Source of the DNA: Leptospira selangorensis
Lineage (GTDB): Bacteria > Spirochaetota > Leptospiria > Leptospirales > Leptospiraceae
DNA length: 64,000 nt
NCBI RefSeq assembly: GCF_004769405.1
Contig: NZ_RQES01000001.1
Location: forward strand, 1-64,000
Reading direction: 5' to 3'
The translations under genes and the position numbers were made by a program. How positions within the stretch are numbered: the first letter of the stretch is position 1; each line of letters starts with the position of its first letter. Below the pieces are notes generated by a model that was not told the DNA's origin, made no database searches, and was given only the letters and a program-made list of their open reading frames with translations. Positions 34,590 to 43,591 of the stretch are shown here, one piece after another.

Positions 34590-35399
34590 TTAAACCAGCA
34601 GCTTTCTCATCTGCTCAGAGACGGAAGCTGCTGCTTTTCGGGCCCCTTCTGCAAAATCAGGGCCTGAGGAAGAGAATATGATACTTCTGGAAGAATTGAC
34701 CAGAGAATTTTTCCCACAAACGGAGATCACTTCCTCTAAAGAAGCGCCTTGAGCTCCGTAACCCGGGATCAAAAAGATACGATCCGGATGAGCTTTACGA
34801 ATTTCTAATAATTCCTTTGGATGAGTAGCTCCAACGACTAAACCTACATTCTTAACCGGGAATTTTTCACTAAGAGCTGCAACTTCTCTATAAAGAGTTC
34901 TGCCGGTCTCGGAGAACGTTTTTTGCTGGAGCTCCGCAGAATCCGGGTTGGAGGTCAAACAAAGCAGGAATACCATCCTGGAATCGTCCTCAATAAACGG
35001 TTTGATAGTATCCGAACCCATATAAGGAGAAAGAGTAAGTGAATCCACTCCCAATTCTTTAAAAAAGAACTTAGCGTACTGTCTTGCGGTATTATCTAAG
35101 TCCCCACGTTTTGCATCCGCAACGATTGGGATCTCAGGATGATTTGTTTTGATATGAGAGATCAGTTTTTCGAACTGTTCGATTCCTTTAGAACCGAATG
35201 CTTCAAAGAATGCAATATTCGGTTTGTATGCTACCGCATATTCTGCAGTAGCATCCACGATCTCTTTGGAGAATACGTATAGTTTGTCCGGAACTTTTTC
35301 TAAGGAAGGAGGAAGTTTAGCGATATCAGGATCGATTCCAACGCAAAGAAGGGAGTTTAGTTTCTCCCTTCTTTTTACGAATTTGGAATAAAAATCCAT
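34590..35399 (-). CDS. pyrF: Orotidine 5'-phosphate decarboxylase (type 2)
   Basis: A 269-residue OMP decarboxylase. The catalytic charge network is visible in VADAKRGDLDNTARQY, and LTLSPYMGSD and the late phosphate-binding PGYGAQG match the long type 2 subfamily. It makes UMP in pyrimidine synthesis. Its start overlaps the speE stop by one base, so it is translated with the polyamine genes even though the pathways are unrelated. Confidence 0.95.
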   Translation of the reverse strand: MDFYSKFVKRREKLNSLLCVGIDPDIAKLPPSLEKVPDKLYVFSKEIVDATAEYAVAYKPNIAFFEAFGSKGIEQFEKLISHIKTNHPEIPIVADAKRGDLDNTARQYAKFFFKELGVDSLTLSPYMGSDTIKPFIEDDSRMVFLLCLTSNPDSAELQQKTFSETGRTLYREVAALSEKFPVKNVGLVVGATHPKELLEIRKAHPDRIFLIPGYGAQGASLEEVISVCGKNSLVNSSRSIIFSSSGPDFAEGARKAAASVSEQMRKLLV

Positions 35400-36241
35400 T
35401 ACTTTCTTACGATGTACTCTTGCGCAAAAGGAGGAAGAGTAAACGCAGCCTTATGAATTTCGGCAGAGTAATATTTTAATCCTTTAGGAACACGATTCGG
35501 ATCAGGCTCTACTTTATAAGGATCCGGTCCTTTAGAACAGTAAGTAAATCCGATGATCCCGGAAGGATAAGTAGGAACCACAGTGAAATAATATCCGCAG
35601 TGATCAAATACCTGCGGAATGAATTGGAATAATTCCTTAATTATCTTTCCGTGATAGTAAAAACTTTCTGCCTGACTAGTACAGATACCGCCTTGTTTTA
35701 AGGAAGCAGCCATAGTCTCATAGAAAGGTCTTTTGAATAAAACTTCTGCAGGGCCTACAGGATCGGAAGAATCCACACAGATCACGTCGAAGTATTCTTT
35801 ATAATCCTGAACGTATTTCGCTCCATCTTCGTACGCGTGAACCACTCTTGGGTCTTTCATCGCATTTGCTATCTCTGGGAAGTATTCGTAACATACGTCT
35901 ACGACTCCCTTGTCGATCTCACAAAGATGTACTTCTTTTACGGAAGGATGTTTTAGGATCTCACGAACGGTTCCTCCGTCCCCACCACCGATCACTAGAA
36001 CCTTTTCAGGATTCGGGTGGCTCATCATAGGAACATGAGCGATCATTTCATGATACGCAAACTCATCCGCCTCGGTCATCATGACCACTCCGTCTAGAGT
36101 GAACATTCTGCCGAAACTTTGAGATTCGAATACGTCTATTTTTTGGAAAGGAGTCTTACGAGAATGTAAAAACTCCTTCACTCTAATCTTGAGAGCCCTT
36201 CCGTTAGGTAACTCGAGGGTCTCGTCCAGCCAAAGTTCCAA
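35399..36241 (-). CDS. speE: Spermidine synthase
   Basis: A 280-residue aminopropyltransferase. It shows TEADEFAYHEMIAH, the nucleotide-binding VIGGGDGGTVREIL, and the catalytic aspartate region in CVDSSDPVGPAEVLF. It joins decarboxylated SAM to putrescine. It is nine bases after the SET/SpeD-like gene and one gene after speD, which makes the decarboxylated SAM it needs. Confidence 0.96.
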   Translation of the reverse strand: MELWLDETLELPNGRALKIRVKEFLHSRKTPFQKIDVFESQSFGRMFTLDGVVMMTEADEFAYHEMIAHVPMMSHPNPEKVLVIGGGDGGTVREILKHPSVKEVHLCEIDKGVVDVCYEYFPEIANAMKDPRVVHAYEDGAKYVQDYKEYFDVICVDSSDPVGPAEVLFKRPFYETMAASLKQGGICTSQAESFYYHGKIIKELFQFIPQVFDHCGYYFTVVPTYPSGIIGFTYCSKGPDPYKVEPDPNRVPKGLKYYSAEIHKAAFTLPPFAQEYIVRK

Positions 36242-36250
36242 TATGACCTC

Positions 36251-37117
36251 TTAGAAGCGGTTTGTTACTGTAAGACGCATTGCAGCGCCTTTGAAAAATT
36301 TGCGAGTAAACTCAGCCGCAACTTTAGGATCGTACCCTTTACATGAGAAGATATCGATATAAGAAGTATTGGTATCGTTTGCGAAGTGTGCGGAAATACA
36401 AGAAGTCTCGATCAACTGCACCATGGAGTAACCAGCTACACGATCGTCTTCTCCGAAGTAAACTACTTGGGTTTCGCCGAAACGTTTCATCTCGATCAAA
36501 TCACATAGTTCCACAACGTATTGTTTAATTGCGTCCGCGTCACGGATAAGAGCCGCATCACAATTTTCCAGATCGATGGAGGTTAGAAGTCCCCAAGCTC
36601 CGTCTTTGAAAGGTTCATACACTTTCAATTCAGGATCGGATTCGATCTTGGACTGGATATAAGTAGGGAAACTTCCGTTAAAACGTTTACGGACGATTTC
36701 AGCCTCTTCGTTGCGAGCCCATGCAAGTTCTGGGTTTTTCATCGCAGGATGATAAGTGATCTCTTGGCCTGCTTCGATGTCACGAAGTGCAACCAGAGTG
36801 ATATCTCCTTGGAAACCGCAATTTGCATCCGCAGATTGGCGGATATAATGAACAGAATCAATTCCGTCATCATGCAAAGGAGAAACCAGATAGAAATCCT
36901 TATGGACTCTATGAGGAGAAGAAAGTCCGGAAAGTCCTGCAAGTTCATTCTTATGAACTGCTTTTCCTCCCCAAACTGCTACAACTTCTCCCGCAGAGAT
37001 AGTTTCCTTAGTGAAAAGGAAAGCTTCGCCCTTGTCGGTAGTAGCGATTTCGATACTGTTTCTTAGATAAGAAAAACGATTAACTATTTTAAGTTGGTCT
37101 TGGATCTTTAGGCTCAT
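36251..37117 (-). CDS. SET domain fused to a SpeD-like domain
   Basis: A 288-residue two-domain protein. Residues about 10-135 look like a SET-family lysine methyltransferase domain: an opening GEAFLFTKETISAGEVVAVWGG, the SADANCGF segment in place of NHSCxPN, and EAGQEITYHP in place of GEELTYDY. Residues about 172-288 match the AdoMet decarboxylase fold (WGLLTSIDLENCDAAL, YIDIFSCKGYDPK). The canonical cleavage site SESH is replaced by ETSC, so self-processing to a pyruvoyl enzyme is uncertain. It sits between true speD and speE, nine bases from speE, so a polyamine-linked role is very likely. The substrate of either domain is unknown. Confidence 0.82.
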   Translation of the reverse strand: MSLKIQDQLKIVNRFSYLRNSIEIATTDKGEAFLFTKETISAGEVVAVWGGKAVHKNELAGLSGLSSPHRVHKDFYLVSPLHDDGIDSVHYIRQSADANCGFQGDITLVALRDIEAGQEITYHPAMKNPELAWARNEEAEIVRKRFNGSFPTYIQSKIESDPELKVYEPFKDGAWGLLTSIDLENCDAALIRDADAIKQYVVELCDLIEMKRFGETQVVYFGEDDRVAGYSMVQLIETSCISAHFANDTNTSYIDIFSCKGYDPKVAAEFTRKFFKGAAMRLTVTNRF

Positions 37118-37206
37118 ACTCTGATACCTCTCCTTAAAGTTTGAAAATAAGTGTAGTCGCCCTTTCCTCCCGGAGAGGGGAACTCGTCTTTATCAATTAG
37201 GGTGTT

Positions 37207-37221
37207 TCCGGCTCTGCCGGA
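37207..37221 (-). terminator. Short hairpin after speD
   Basis: TCCGGC and GCCGGA form a 6-bp stem with a three-base loop in the 114-base gap between speD and the SET/SpeD-like gene. There is no U-run, so it is either a weak processing or attenuation hairpin, or chance. Confidence 0.3.
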
Positions 37222-37231
37222 GAGAAGATAC

Positions 37232-37618
37232 TTATTTCCCAACTGGTTTGTGAGGTAGGTCTACGCCAAGTTTCAACAAACCGCGCTTCATTTCCACTAC
37301 GGAGATGCTCTTTGAGCCGAAGCGTTCCTTGAGATATTCCAGAGCTGCCTGATTATCGATTAAGTCTCCGCAAGTGAAGACGTCGATAGCGCAATAACCG
37401 TATTCTGGCCAGGTATGTATGGCGAAATGGGATTCGCTCACGACAACCACACCGCTCACACCAAACGGACTAAATCTGTGAAAAACAGATTTAACTGTGG
37501 TGGCGCCGGAGAGGTCGACTGCCTTCAACATGATATCTTCTACCAATTCGTGATTGTTGATGGTCTCGTAATCACACTCATAAAATTCTGCAATTACGTG
37601 CTTTCCCAATGCGTTCAT
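37232..37618 (-). CDS. speD: S-adenosylmethionine decarboxylase proenzyme
   Basis: A 128-residue class 1b AdoMet decarboxylase proenzyme. Self-cleavage is expected between E62 and S63 in SESHFAIHTWPE, making the pyruvoyl group. C83 in DVFTCG is the proton donor. It supplies decarboxylated SAM to spermidine synthase (speE), two genes downstream. A GGAGGTGT Shine-Dalgarno lies 12 bases before the ATG, a little further than usual. Confidence 0.96.
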   Translation of the reverse strand: MNALGKHVIAEFYECDYETINNHELVEDIMLKAVDLSGATTVKSVFHRFSPFGVSGVVVVSESHFAIHTWPEYGYCAIDVFTCGDLIDNQAALEYLKERFGSKSISVVEMKRGLLKLGVDLPHKPVGK

Positions 37619-37848
37619 CTACTGCCTGACACCTCCGAACCGGTTTTGGTTTAGTAACCGAGCATGCGTATGACTATGTTTTTTTGTCAACTCTCTACGT
37701 AAATTTATATTTATTTTTTCTGTGCAGCTTTTTCTAAGATCGGAAGATCCTACAAAGAGATAAGATCAGAATTTTCTGACAACGAGAGAGAAGAAATTAC
37801 TCGAGGAGCAAGATTATCAAAAATATACGAATTCAAAAATGGGTCCTT

Positions 37849-38265
37849 TTGAGCTTTTTCGGGGTTTTTTGGGTTATTTTAGGTACGCTGATTTACATAG
37901 GCAGAGAGAAGTTTGACTTCTTAAAAACTTCTTCTTTTGTTTTTCATTCCAAACAGGAAGCGATCGCGAGCGCAGAGAAGAATGAAAAAAAAGGAATCGT
38001 ACTTATCTTAACGCCTAGGTCTTGCGGTGAGTGTGGCGTAAGTGCCACACTCCTAGAGGAATTAGATTCTTTAGGTTGGAGTATTCTAAGACTGGAAGAA
38101 GAAGATCCTGACTACGAAACTATCCTCTCCGATGATAGATTCTCGGAAATATTGCCCGCAATACAAGAATCCAAGCCTGCGTGGGGAGTCTTCAATTTGG
38201 GAGAAGAACTTTTGCTCACGAAACCTGGATTGCCCAGCAAATCGGATCTAGAAACGATTTTGTAA
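37849..38265 (+). CDS. Membrane-anchored thioredoxin-like protein
   Basis: This 138-residue protein starts at TTG (no ATG is available in frame). An N-terminal hydrophobic helix (SFFGVFWVILGTLIYIG) is followed by a thioredoxin-like fold with a CGEC motif in LTPRSCGECGVS. The CxxC sits at the end of the first strand, as in thioredoxins. It probably works in the periplasm as a thiol exchanger. The usual cis-proline could be in ESKPAWGVF. Partners are not apparent. Confidence 0.75.
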   Translation: MSFFGVFWVILGTLIYIGREKFDFLKTSSFVFHSKQEAIASAEKNEKKGIVLILTPRSCGECGVSATLLEELDSLGWSILRLEEEDPDYETILSDDRFSEILPAIQESKPAWGVFNLGEELLLTKPGLPSKSDLETIL

Positions 38266-38271
38266 TGTTAG

Positions 38272-38296
38272 AAGAAGCCAAGAATATGGCTTCTTT
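38272..38296. terminator. Bidirectional terminator between convergent genes
   Basis: AAGAAGCCA (38272-38280) and TGGCTTCTT (38287-38295) form a perfect 9-bp stem with a 6-base loop. A/T runs lie on both sides, and genes converge on it. Confidence 0.7.
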
Positions 38297-38302
38297 AATA
38301 AT

Positions 38303-38791
38303 TCAATCTCCCTTTTTCAGGAATTCGGAGATGGAGTTCTTGTCCTTCTCCAAAGAATGTCTATGGATCTCTTCGATAACTGTTTCGATCACAGAGCCCA
38401 TTAAGAATACTCCGGAGCTTACTTTTACTTCGTAACTTCTCTCTGATTCAAGTGGGCTGATCTCCTTGTATACGGAGAACCCTTTGATGGTAACAATCGA
38501 ATCGTTTCCCGGAGGAGCGATCGTAAACTCATGGGTATTTGTAGAGATATCGAAAACGGAATCTTCTAAAAGAGAAGGATCAGAAAGAAGTGTAGCAAGC
38601 ACCTTTGGCAGGGATTCGGCTAACTTTACCTTTCTTTTTTGGTAAACTTTGTTTCCCTCTTTTCTTTCCTCCAATAATTCCACGTTTTTCAACTCTGGGA
38701 ATCTATCTAAATATTTGTATCTATCTTCTCTCGCTCTGAGTAGATCTTGGAGGGGAACTGGGAAAGTTTGTACTACTTTATATTGTTTCAT
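38303..38791 (-). CDS. SRPBCC/DUF2505-like protein
   Basis: The 162-residue protein begins with a strand followed by helices (TFPVPLQDLLRAREDRYKYLDRFPE), then strands and a long C-terminal helix. That order fits the START/SRPBCC helix-grip fold, close to DUF2505. Such folds bind hydrophobic ligands. No membrane segment or signal is present. Ligand unknown. Confidence 0.7.
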   Translation of the reverse strand: MKQYKVVQTFPVPLQDLLRAREDRYKYLDRFPELKNVELLEERKEGNKVYQKRKVKLAESLPKVLATLLSDPSLLEDSVFDISTNTHEFTIAPPGNDSIVTIKGFSVYKEISPLESERSYEVKVSSGVFLMGSVIETVIEEIHRHSLEKDKNSISEFLKKGD

Positions 38792-38951
38792 CCGGGGATC
38801 CTGAGGATTTGTTTAGCCGTTTCCCGGGCAGTCTGTTTGTATTTCCCCACTCGGGAAACCCTTTTTTCCTTCCTGTCGAAAGGAAAAATCCGAATGACAG
38901 GCTGGCCGTAAAAGGGGCTCATGACTAGAGATCTTCCGCTAATTTCAAAGA

Positions 38952-40085
38952 ATGAAAGACAGAACTTGGATAGAACTTTCCAGAGCAGCGATCTCAGCAA
39001 ACCTGAAAAATTTTCGCGCACTTCTCTCCCCTAAGACCTTACTCACTGCAGTCATCAAATCAAATGCATATGGTCACGGACTTTTAGAAACTGCCGAGCT
39101 CGCTCACAAGGCAGGAGCAGATCTTTTCGGGGTCAACTCCTTAGAAGAAGCAAAACTTCTACGTGGGAAATACCCCGAGTTTAAGATCTTAATCATGGGA
39201 GAAGTTCCCGGCCTAGCAGAAAGGGCCTCCGAAATTTCAGATCCAAATTTTTGGATCATAGTATCTCGCACGGAAGAAGTAAGAATTTTAACAAATTGTA
39301 AACCTTCTCCTCAGATCCATTTGAAAGTGGATACTGGAATGGCTCGCCTGGGATTTTTCGGTAAAGACTTAGAAAGAACACTTTCCGAGATCAAATCGGA
39401 AGGTTTGAGATTAGATGGGATTGCTACTCATTTTGCAAGTACAGAAGATGTATTAGAGCAGAAATATTCCAAAGAACAGATGAAGTCTTTTTCAGAAGCC
39501 ATCCTTCTCGCAGAAAAATACGGATTCAAAAATTTGGTGAAACATGCATGTGCTTCCGCTTCTACCATGTTGTTTCCGGAAGCACATTATGATCTAGTTC
39601 GAGTAGGAATTTCTCTCTACGGTCTTTGGCCAAGTTTACAAACTAGACTTTCTTTGCATCTAAGTGGCAAAAAAGATTTTAATCTTTCTTCGGTTCTTTC
39701 TTGGAAAACTAGAATTGTTCATATCAAAACCGTTCCGGAAGATAGTTTTGTGGGTTACGGTTCTACTTACCAAACCAGTGCGCCTACAAGGATCGCAGTT
39801 GTGCCGGTCGGTTATTATGAAGGTCTCGACCGTAAACTTTCCAATAATGGAGTCATGCTCATAAAAGGAAAAAGAGCAAAGATCCTAGGAAGGATCTGCA
39901 TGAACATGACCATGTTGGATATCACACATATACATGACGCGGAAATCGGAGATATAGTCACTATCTTAGGTAAAGATAAAGAAGAAGAAATCTCAGCAGA
40001 TGATCATGCAAACTGGACCTATACGATTAATTACGAAGTTACCACTCGGATCAGCGAGTCGGTCCCTAAAAAAATAACAGAATAA
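38952..40085 (+). CDS. alr: Alanine racemase
   Basis: A 377-residue PLP enzyme. The PLP lysine is K36 in AVIKSNAYGHG. The C-terminal catalytic tyrosine lies in FVGYGSTYQT, and VRVGISLYGLWP is the usual signature before it. It makes D-alanine for peptidoglycan. The downstream acyltransferase gene starts 18 bases later, so the two may share a message. Confidence 0.95.
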   Translation: MKDRTWIELSRAAISANLKNFRALLSPKTLLTAVIKSNAYGHGLLETAELAHKAGADLFGVNSLEEAKLLRGKYPEFKILIMGEVPGLAERASEISDPNFWIIVSRTEEVRILTNCKPSPQIHLKVDTGMARLGFFGKDLERTLSEIKSEGLRLDGIATHFASTEDVLEQKYSKEQMKSFSEAILLAEKYGFKNLVKHACASASTMLFPEAHYDLVRVGISLYGLWPSLQTRLSLHLSGKKDFNLSSVLSWKTRIVHIKTVPEDSFVGYGSTYQTSAPTRIAVVPVGYYEGLDRKLSNNGVMLIKGKRAKILGRICMNMTMLDITHIHDAEIGDIVTILGKDKEEEISADDHANWTYTINYEVTTRISESVPKKITE

Positions 40086-40103
40086 AAATAGAAGAGGAAC
40101 TGG

Positions 40104-41243
40104 ATGGACCCTATTACAGAAAAAGAAACTCCAAAACAAGTTCAGCCCGTATACACTACTAAGACCTATAGTTTTTTGATCAGGATCGTATTCAAAGCAA
40201 GAGGAATACTCTTTGATGGTTTCGAAGAACATTTCCCAGCGAGTAATCCTAAAAAAATTTTAGAAGCCCCCTATCCTTCTATTCTAATGGCAAACCATGT
40301 TTGGGAAGGAGATGTTCCAGCTCTCGCAGCAGTTTATCCTCATATTCATCCATCTATCAAATTTGCGATCCCGGCTAGAGAAGATATATTAGGAAAAGAT
40401 TTTTTAGTAAAAGAATTCAAACCGAAAGGACTTCTAAAACTATTCTTCTTACTTATAGATAAATCAGGGATGATCCCTAAATATTTGGATTATATCGGTT
40501 GTGTTCCGATCAAAAGACCATTCAGAGACAATGCCAGAGAACTTCTAAAAAAAGGACTCTTGAGAGATATGGTAGACCAAGAATGGGGTTATCTTTCTGA
40601 CAGGATCTCGGAAGGAAGAAACCTTTTTCTATTTCCGGAAGGAGTGTTTAACCAAGACGGATATATGGCGCAGGTGAAAAAAGGGGTCTATTTCCTTAGA
40701 ACTAAATTCAAAAATTTGAATTTTACTTCTTTCACTTTGACTTATGATTATTTCTCTTCTAAAAAATCGGAACTTCATATTGGTTATGGAGAACAATTCC
40801 CTATTCCTGAAAATGCGGATGCAGATCAAGTTACCGGAATCGTAAAAGAAAAATTAGGAAGCGGATATACTATCACTGCAGGAAATTTAGCTTCCTATAT
40901 GGTCTTAAAATTCGAAGGGAAGGCCAAAGAAAGTAAGGAAAAATTATTTTCACTTCTTTTATCCTTAGCGGAGAAGATCAAAAGTTCTCATCCTGAAATT
41001 TATATTTCCGAAAAATTCAAAACAGACGCACTAAAACATGCATTCGATTCCTTTTTAGAGAAGGCCAAAAAAGGGGGGTTCCTAAAATTAGAAGGAAACG
41101 ATATAGTTTTCTTGGAAAAATTGTTTCAGATCCCAAAAGATCTTCATAATTTAAAGAAGAAAAATTTGGTCTTATATCATAGAAACCAACTCACGTACCA
41201 TCTTCCTAAACTGGATACGGTATGGTCCACAATCAAAGCCTGA
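40104..41243 (+). CDS. PlsC-type acyltransferase
   Basis: A 379-residue glycerolipid acyltransferase-like protein. The catalytic HX4D motif is in ANHVWEGDVPAL and the substrate-binding FPEG is in LFLFPEGVFNQDG. The C-terminal 130 residues are a helical extension not found in basic PlsC proteins. It probably acylates a lipid precursor at the membrane. The next gene's start overlaps nothing but follows within 10 bases, forming an operon with two unknown helical proteins. Confidence 0.85.
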   Translation: MDPITEKETPKQVQPVYTTKTYSFLIRIVFKARGILFDGFEEHFPASNPKKILEAPYPSILMANHVWEGDVPALAAVYPHIHPSIKFAIPAREDILGKDFLVKEFKPKGLLKLFFLLIDKSGMIPKYLDYIGCVPIKRPFRDNARELLKKGLLRDMVDQEWGYLSDRISEGRNLFLFPEGVFNQDGYMAQVKKGVYFLRTKFKNLNFTSFTLTYDYFSSKKSELHIGYGEQFPIPENADADQVTGIVKEKLGSGYTITAGNLASYMVLKFEGKAKESKEKLFSLLLSLAEKIKSSHPEIYISEKFKTDALKHAFDSFLEKAKKGGFLKLEGNDIVFLEKLFQIPKDLHNLKKKNLVLYHRNQLTYHLPKLDTVWSTIKA

Positions 41244-41253
41244 GGAGTAACTT

Positions 41254-42153
41254 TTGGCATTTTGGAAAAGATTTGTTTCCCGTAAAACTAGGGTAGAGAA
41301 TTGGATCACCAAGCCCGGAGTTTTGGAAAACAGCATACGTAAAAGTTTACATTTTTTATTTAGATCCAGCTTAGAGGAAATTTTTCCGGAAGATCTTTCG
41401 ATCTCACCTTCTGCATTAGGGCTCGTTCGTCTTCCAGAGGAAAAATTAAAAGTTTTAGCCGAAGAATTTCCTATAGAGAAAGCATTCCCCTACACTTCTG
41501 CAGATGAATTTCTTTCCGAAGAGTCTATGAATTCTATTGTGGAGTTTATAGCAGGAACCCAAGCTGCTCCTTCTAAAAATCTAATCCTAGGAATCCTGAA
41601 TCAACCTGAAGTTCAGGCAATCTTTTCTCAAGGATTAGAGAAGGTGCTAAATGAATTTCATAAAAAAATAAATCCTTTGCATGGAGTTTTCCAAGCGGCC
41701 GGTTTAGAAAAACAGATCTCTCAATTTTTATCTTCTTTATTGCCTACGTTTACGGAGAGGATCGCCGAGTTTGTTTCTATCGGTTCCGGGACACAAGAGA
41801 TCCAAACGGTGATCCGAAATACTTTGAAAATCCTTTTCCAAACAGGTTTTAACGATCTAGGAAGATTGGAAACTTCCAGATTCGGCGCAGGAACGGATAG
41901 GATCAGAAGAGCAATCGCAGGCGACGAAAAAGTCCGTGGAGCTATGGAAAACTTATATTCGGTAAGCAGAGACACATTACTGAATCATTATAGAAAAGAA
42001 ACTTTGAAAGAGTTTGTAGGACTTTCAGAACCCGAACTGGATCTTTGGATCGGAAAAATCTCGGAAGATACAGCGTCTAATATTAGAAAGGTCCACGCTA
42101 AAAGATCTCTTTCTCCTATGGTTCTGGACCTACTCTCGGATATCTTGGGATGA
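41254..42153 (+). CDS. Helical protein of unknown function
   Basis: A 299-residue protein starting at TTG, with GAGGAG about seven bases upstream. It appears all-helical, without signal peptide or membrane segment. I recognise no family. Its stop overlaps the next gene's start by four bases (ATGA), so the two are translationally coupled. Context with the acyltransferase hints at a lipid or envelope task, but that is only inference. Confidence 0.75.
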   Translation: MAFWKRFVSRKTRVENWITKPGVLENSIRKSLHFLFRSSLEEIFPEDLSISPSALGLVRLPEEKLKVLAEEFPIEKAFPYTSADEFLSEESMNSIVEFIAGTQAAPSKNLILGILNQPEVQAIFSQGLEKVLNEFHKKINPLHGVFQAAGLEKQISQFLSSLLPTFTERIAEFVSIGSGTQEIQTVIRNTLKILFQTGFNDLGRLETSRFGAGTDRIRRAIAGDEKVRGAMENLYSVSRDTLLNHYRKETLKEFVGLSEPELDLWIGKISEDTASNIRKVHAKRSLSPMVLDLLSDILG

Positions 42154-42914
42154 AGAAGGTAATCTCCACGATCCAAAACGCATTAGAATACCTGGATAAG
42201 TTAGGACCTCAAAAATCCTTCCAGTTATTCCGTAACCTAGGTTATGAAGCGTTGTTTTCCATTTCGGAAAAGGTGGATCATAAAAAACTTTTATTCTTAA
42301 GCCAAAATCTGAGCGAACAGGAAATAGTAACTCTTTTACAATCCATCCAAGAGACAACTCTTGTGGACCTGATCCAAAATACAGTCCCATCGGATCTAGT
42401 GTACTATGTAAAACATCTAGGCCTAAAAGATCTGAAATTTCTAGCTGAGTCTATTTCTCCTTTAGATGTTTCTAAGATCAATCATACGATAGGTTCTAAA
42501 ACGATCGTAGAGATCTTAATGAATCTCGGACCTGATCCATCGATTGCTTACTTGAATGCGATTGGTATAGATTCTTTTCTGGAACTGACAAAGGCTTTGC
42601 CGGTAAAAGATTTTGTTCCTTTAACCAAGGCTTTAACTCCGGAAGAATGTGCGGAATGGATCCGTAAAAGATCCATCTCGGAAATTCCAGCCTTACTAAA
42701 AGGTTTAGGAACTAAAAATGCAGTGAATCTATTACAACAGGTAGGCTTTCAAAAGGTAATTTCTATTTTATCCGTTTTGAATCCGGAAGAACTTGTGAAT
42801 TTAATTCATACTCTGAACAAAATGAAATTACCTTCTGCCAAAAAACCTGCCGCAAAGAAGACAAAAGCTCCTGAAAACAAAAGAAGTTCTAAAAGAAAAC
42901 GTAAAAGTCTTTAA
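42150..42914 (+). CDS. Helical-repeat protein with basic tail, unknown function
   Basis: A 254-residue protein with about seven repeated helix pairs of roughly 27 residues. A recurring Leu-Gly-[LP]-x-[KP] turn and VSxLxx/DLxxLxx pattern is seen, for example LGLKDLKFLAES and LGPDPSIAYLNA. The last 35 residues are Lys/Arg-rich (KKPAAKKTKAP and KRSSKRKRKSL), which could bind nucleic acid, anionic lipid or the cell wall. No family recognised. It is coupled to the preceding gene. Confidence 0.72.
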   Translation: MKKVISTIQNALEYLDKLGPQKSFQLFRNLGYEALFSISEKVDHKKLLFLSQNLSEQEIVTLLQSIQETTLVDLIQNTVPSDLVYYVKHLGLKDLKFLAESISPLDVSKINHTIGSKTIVEILMNLGPDPSIAYLNAIGIDSFLELTKALPVKDFVPLTKALTPEECAEWIRKRSISEIPALLKGLGTKNAVNLLQQVGFQKVISILSVLNPEELVNLIHTLNKMKLPSAKKPAAKKTKAPENKRSSKRKRKSL

Positions 42915-42916
42915 GA

Positions 42917-43591
42917 TCAGTTTCCTTTTTGAGCGGAGATCACTTCTTCCCTACTCTTAGAAATCCCATCCAATCTTTCCTTTATAAGTTTCTCATATTC
43001 CGGATTGGCGTTTTTTGGATTTTCTCCCACTAATTTTTGGTAATTCTCCATTCCATATTTCAGGATCTCTAACATATCGTCGGATCGTTTTAATTTTGCA
43101 TTTAGATAGAAGGACATTTCTTCCTTAGGGACATCCTTTCTTTCTAAAATTTCTCTTTGGATCCTATAATAATTATCTTCGTTCTCTTTTTTCTTGGCTA
43201 ACTCTTCTTCGGAAAGTTTTTTAGGGATAAGAGAATTGTTTGGGAATTTTTCGGTGAGAGGTTTGAACTTCTCGTAAAGTCGATCGTATAATTTGGCTCT
43301 TTCTTCCGGACTTAAACTTTCTAGATAAGATTTTGTTCTACTAGGTTTAGAATTAGGTTCTTCCGTAACTGCGATCGGTCCGGATACTGTCTCTTCTACA
43401 TGTCCTGAAAAATCTAAAAAGGATCCTCCCTCGAATAAGGAATTTTCCTGTCTAGTTAGAGTCTCCTCAGAAAGTCCACCTTGGTAGCTTGAGTTTTCTG
43501 TTGTAGAAGTTCCCGGGAATAGCAGATAAAAAATCCCGATCAAGGAAACGATTAGTATGGATAAGATTAGAAACGTTCTTTTTTGATTCAT
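42917..43591 (-). CDS. Membrane-anchored protein of unknown function
   Basis: The 224-residue protein has one N-terminal helix (about residues 6-26, FLILSILIVSLIGIFYLLF) and then a charged, mostly helical periplasmic region rich in Glu/Lys. Its start overlaps the stop of the histidine kinase gene by four bases, so they are translated together. It could be a periplasmic accessory to that kinase, although the kinase itself shows no membrane segment. Confidence 0.72.
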   Translation of the reverse strand: MNQKRTFLILSILIVSLIGIFYLLFPGTSTTENSSYQGGLSEETLTRQENSLFEGGSFLDFSGHVEETVSGPIAVTEEPNSKPSRTKSYLESLSPEERAKLYDRLYEKFKPLTEKFPNNSLIPKKLSEEELAKKKENEDNYYRIQREILERKDVPKEEMSFYLNAKLKRSDDMLEILKYGMENYQKLVGENPKNANPEYEKLIKERLDGISKSREEVISAQKGN

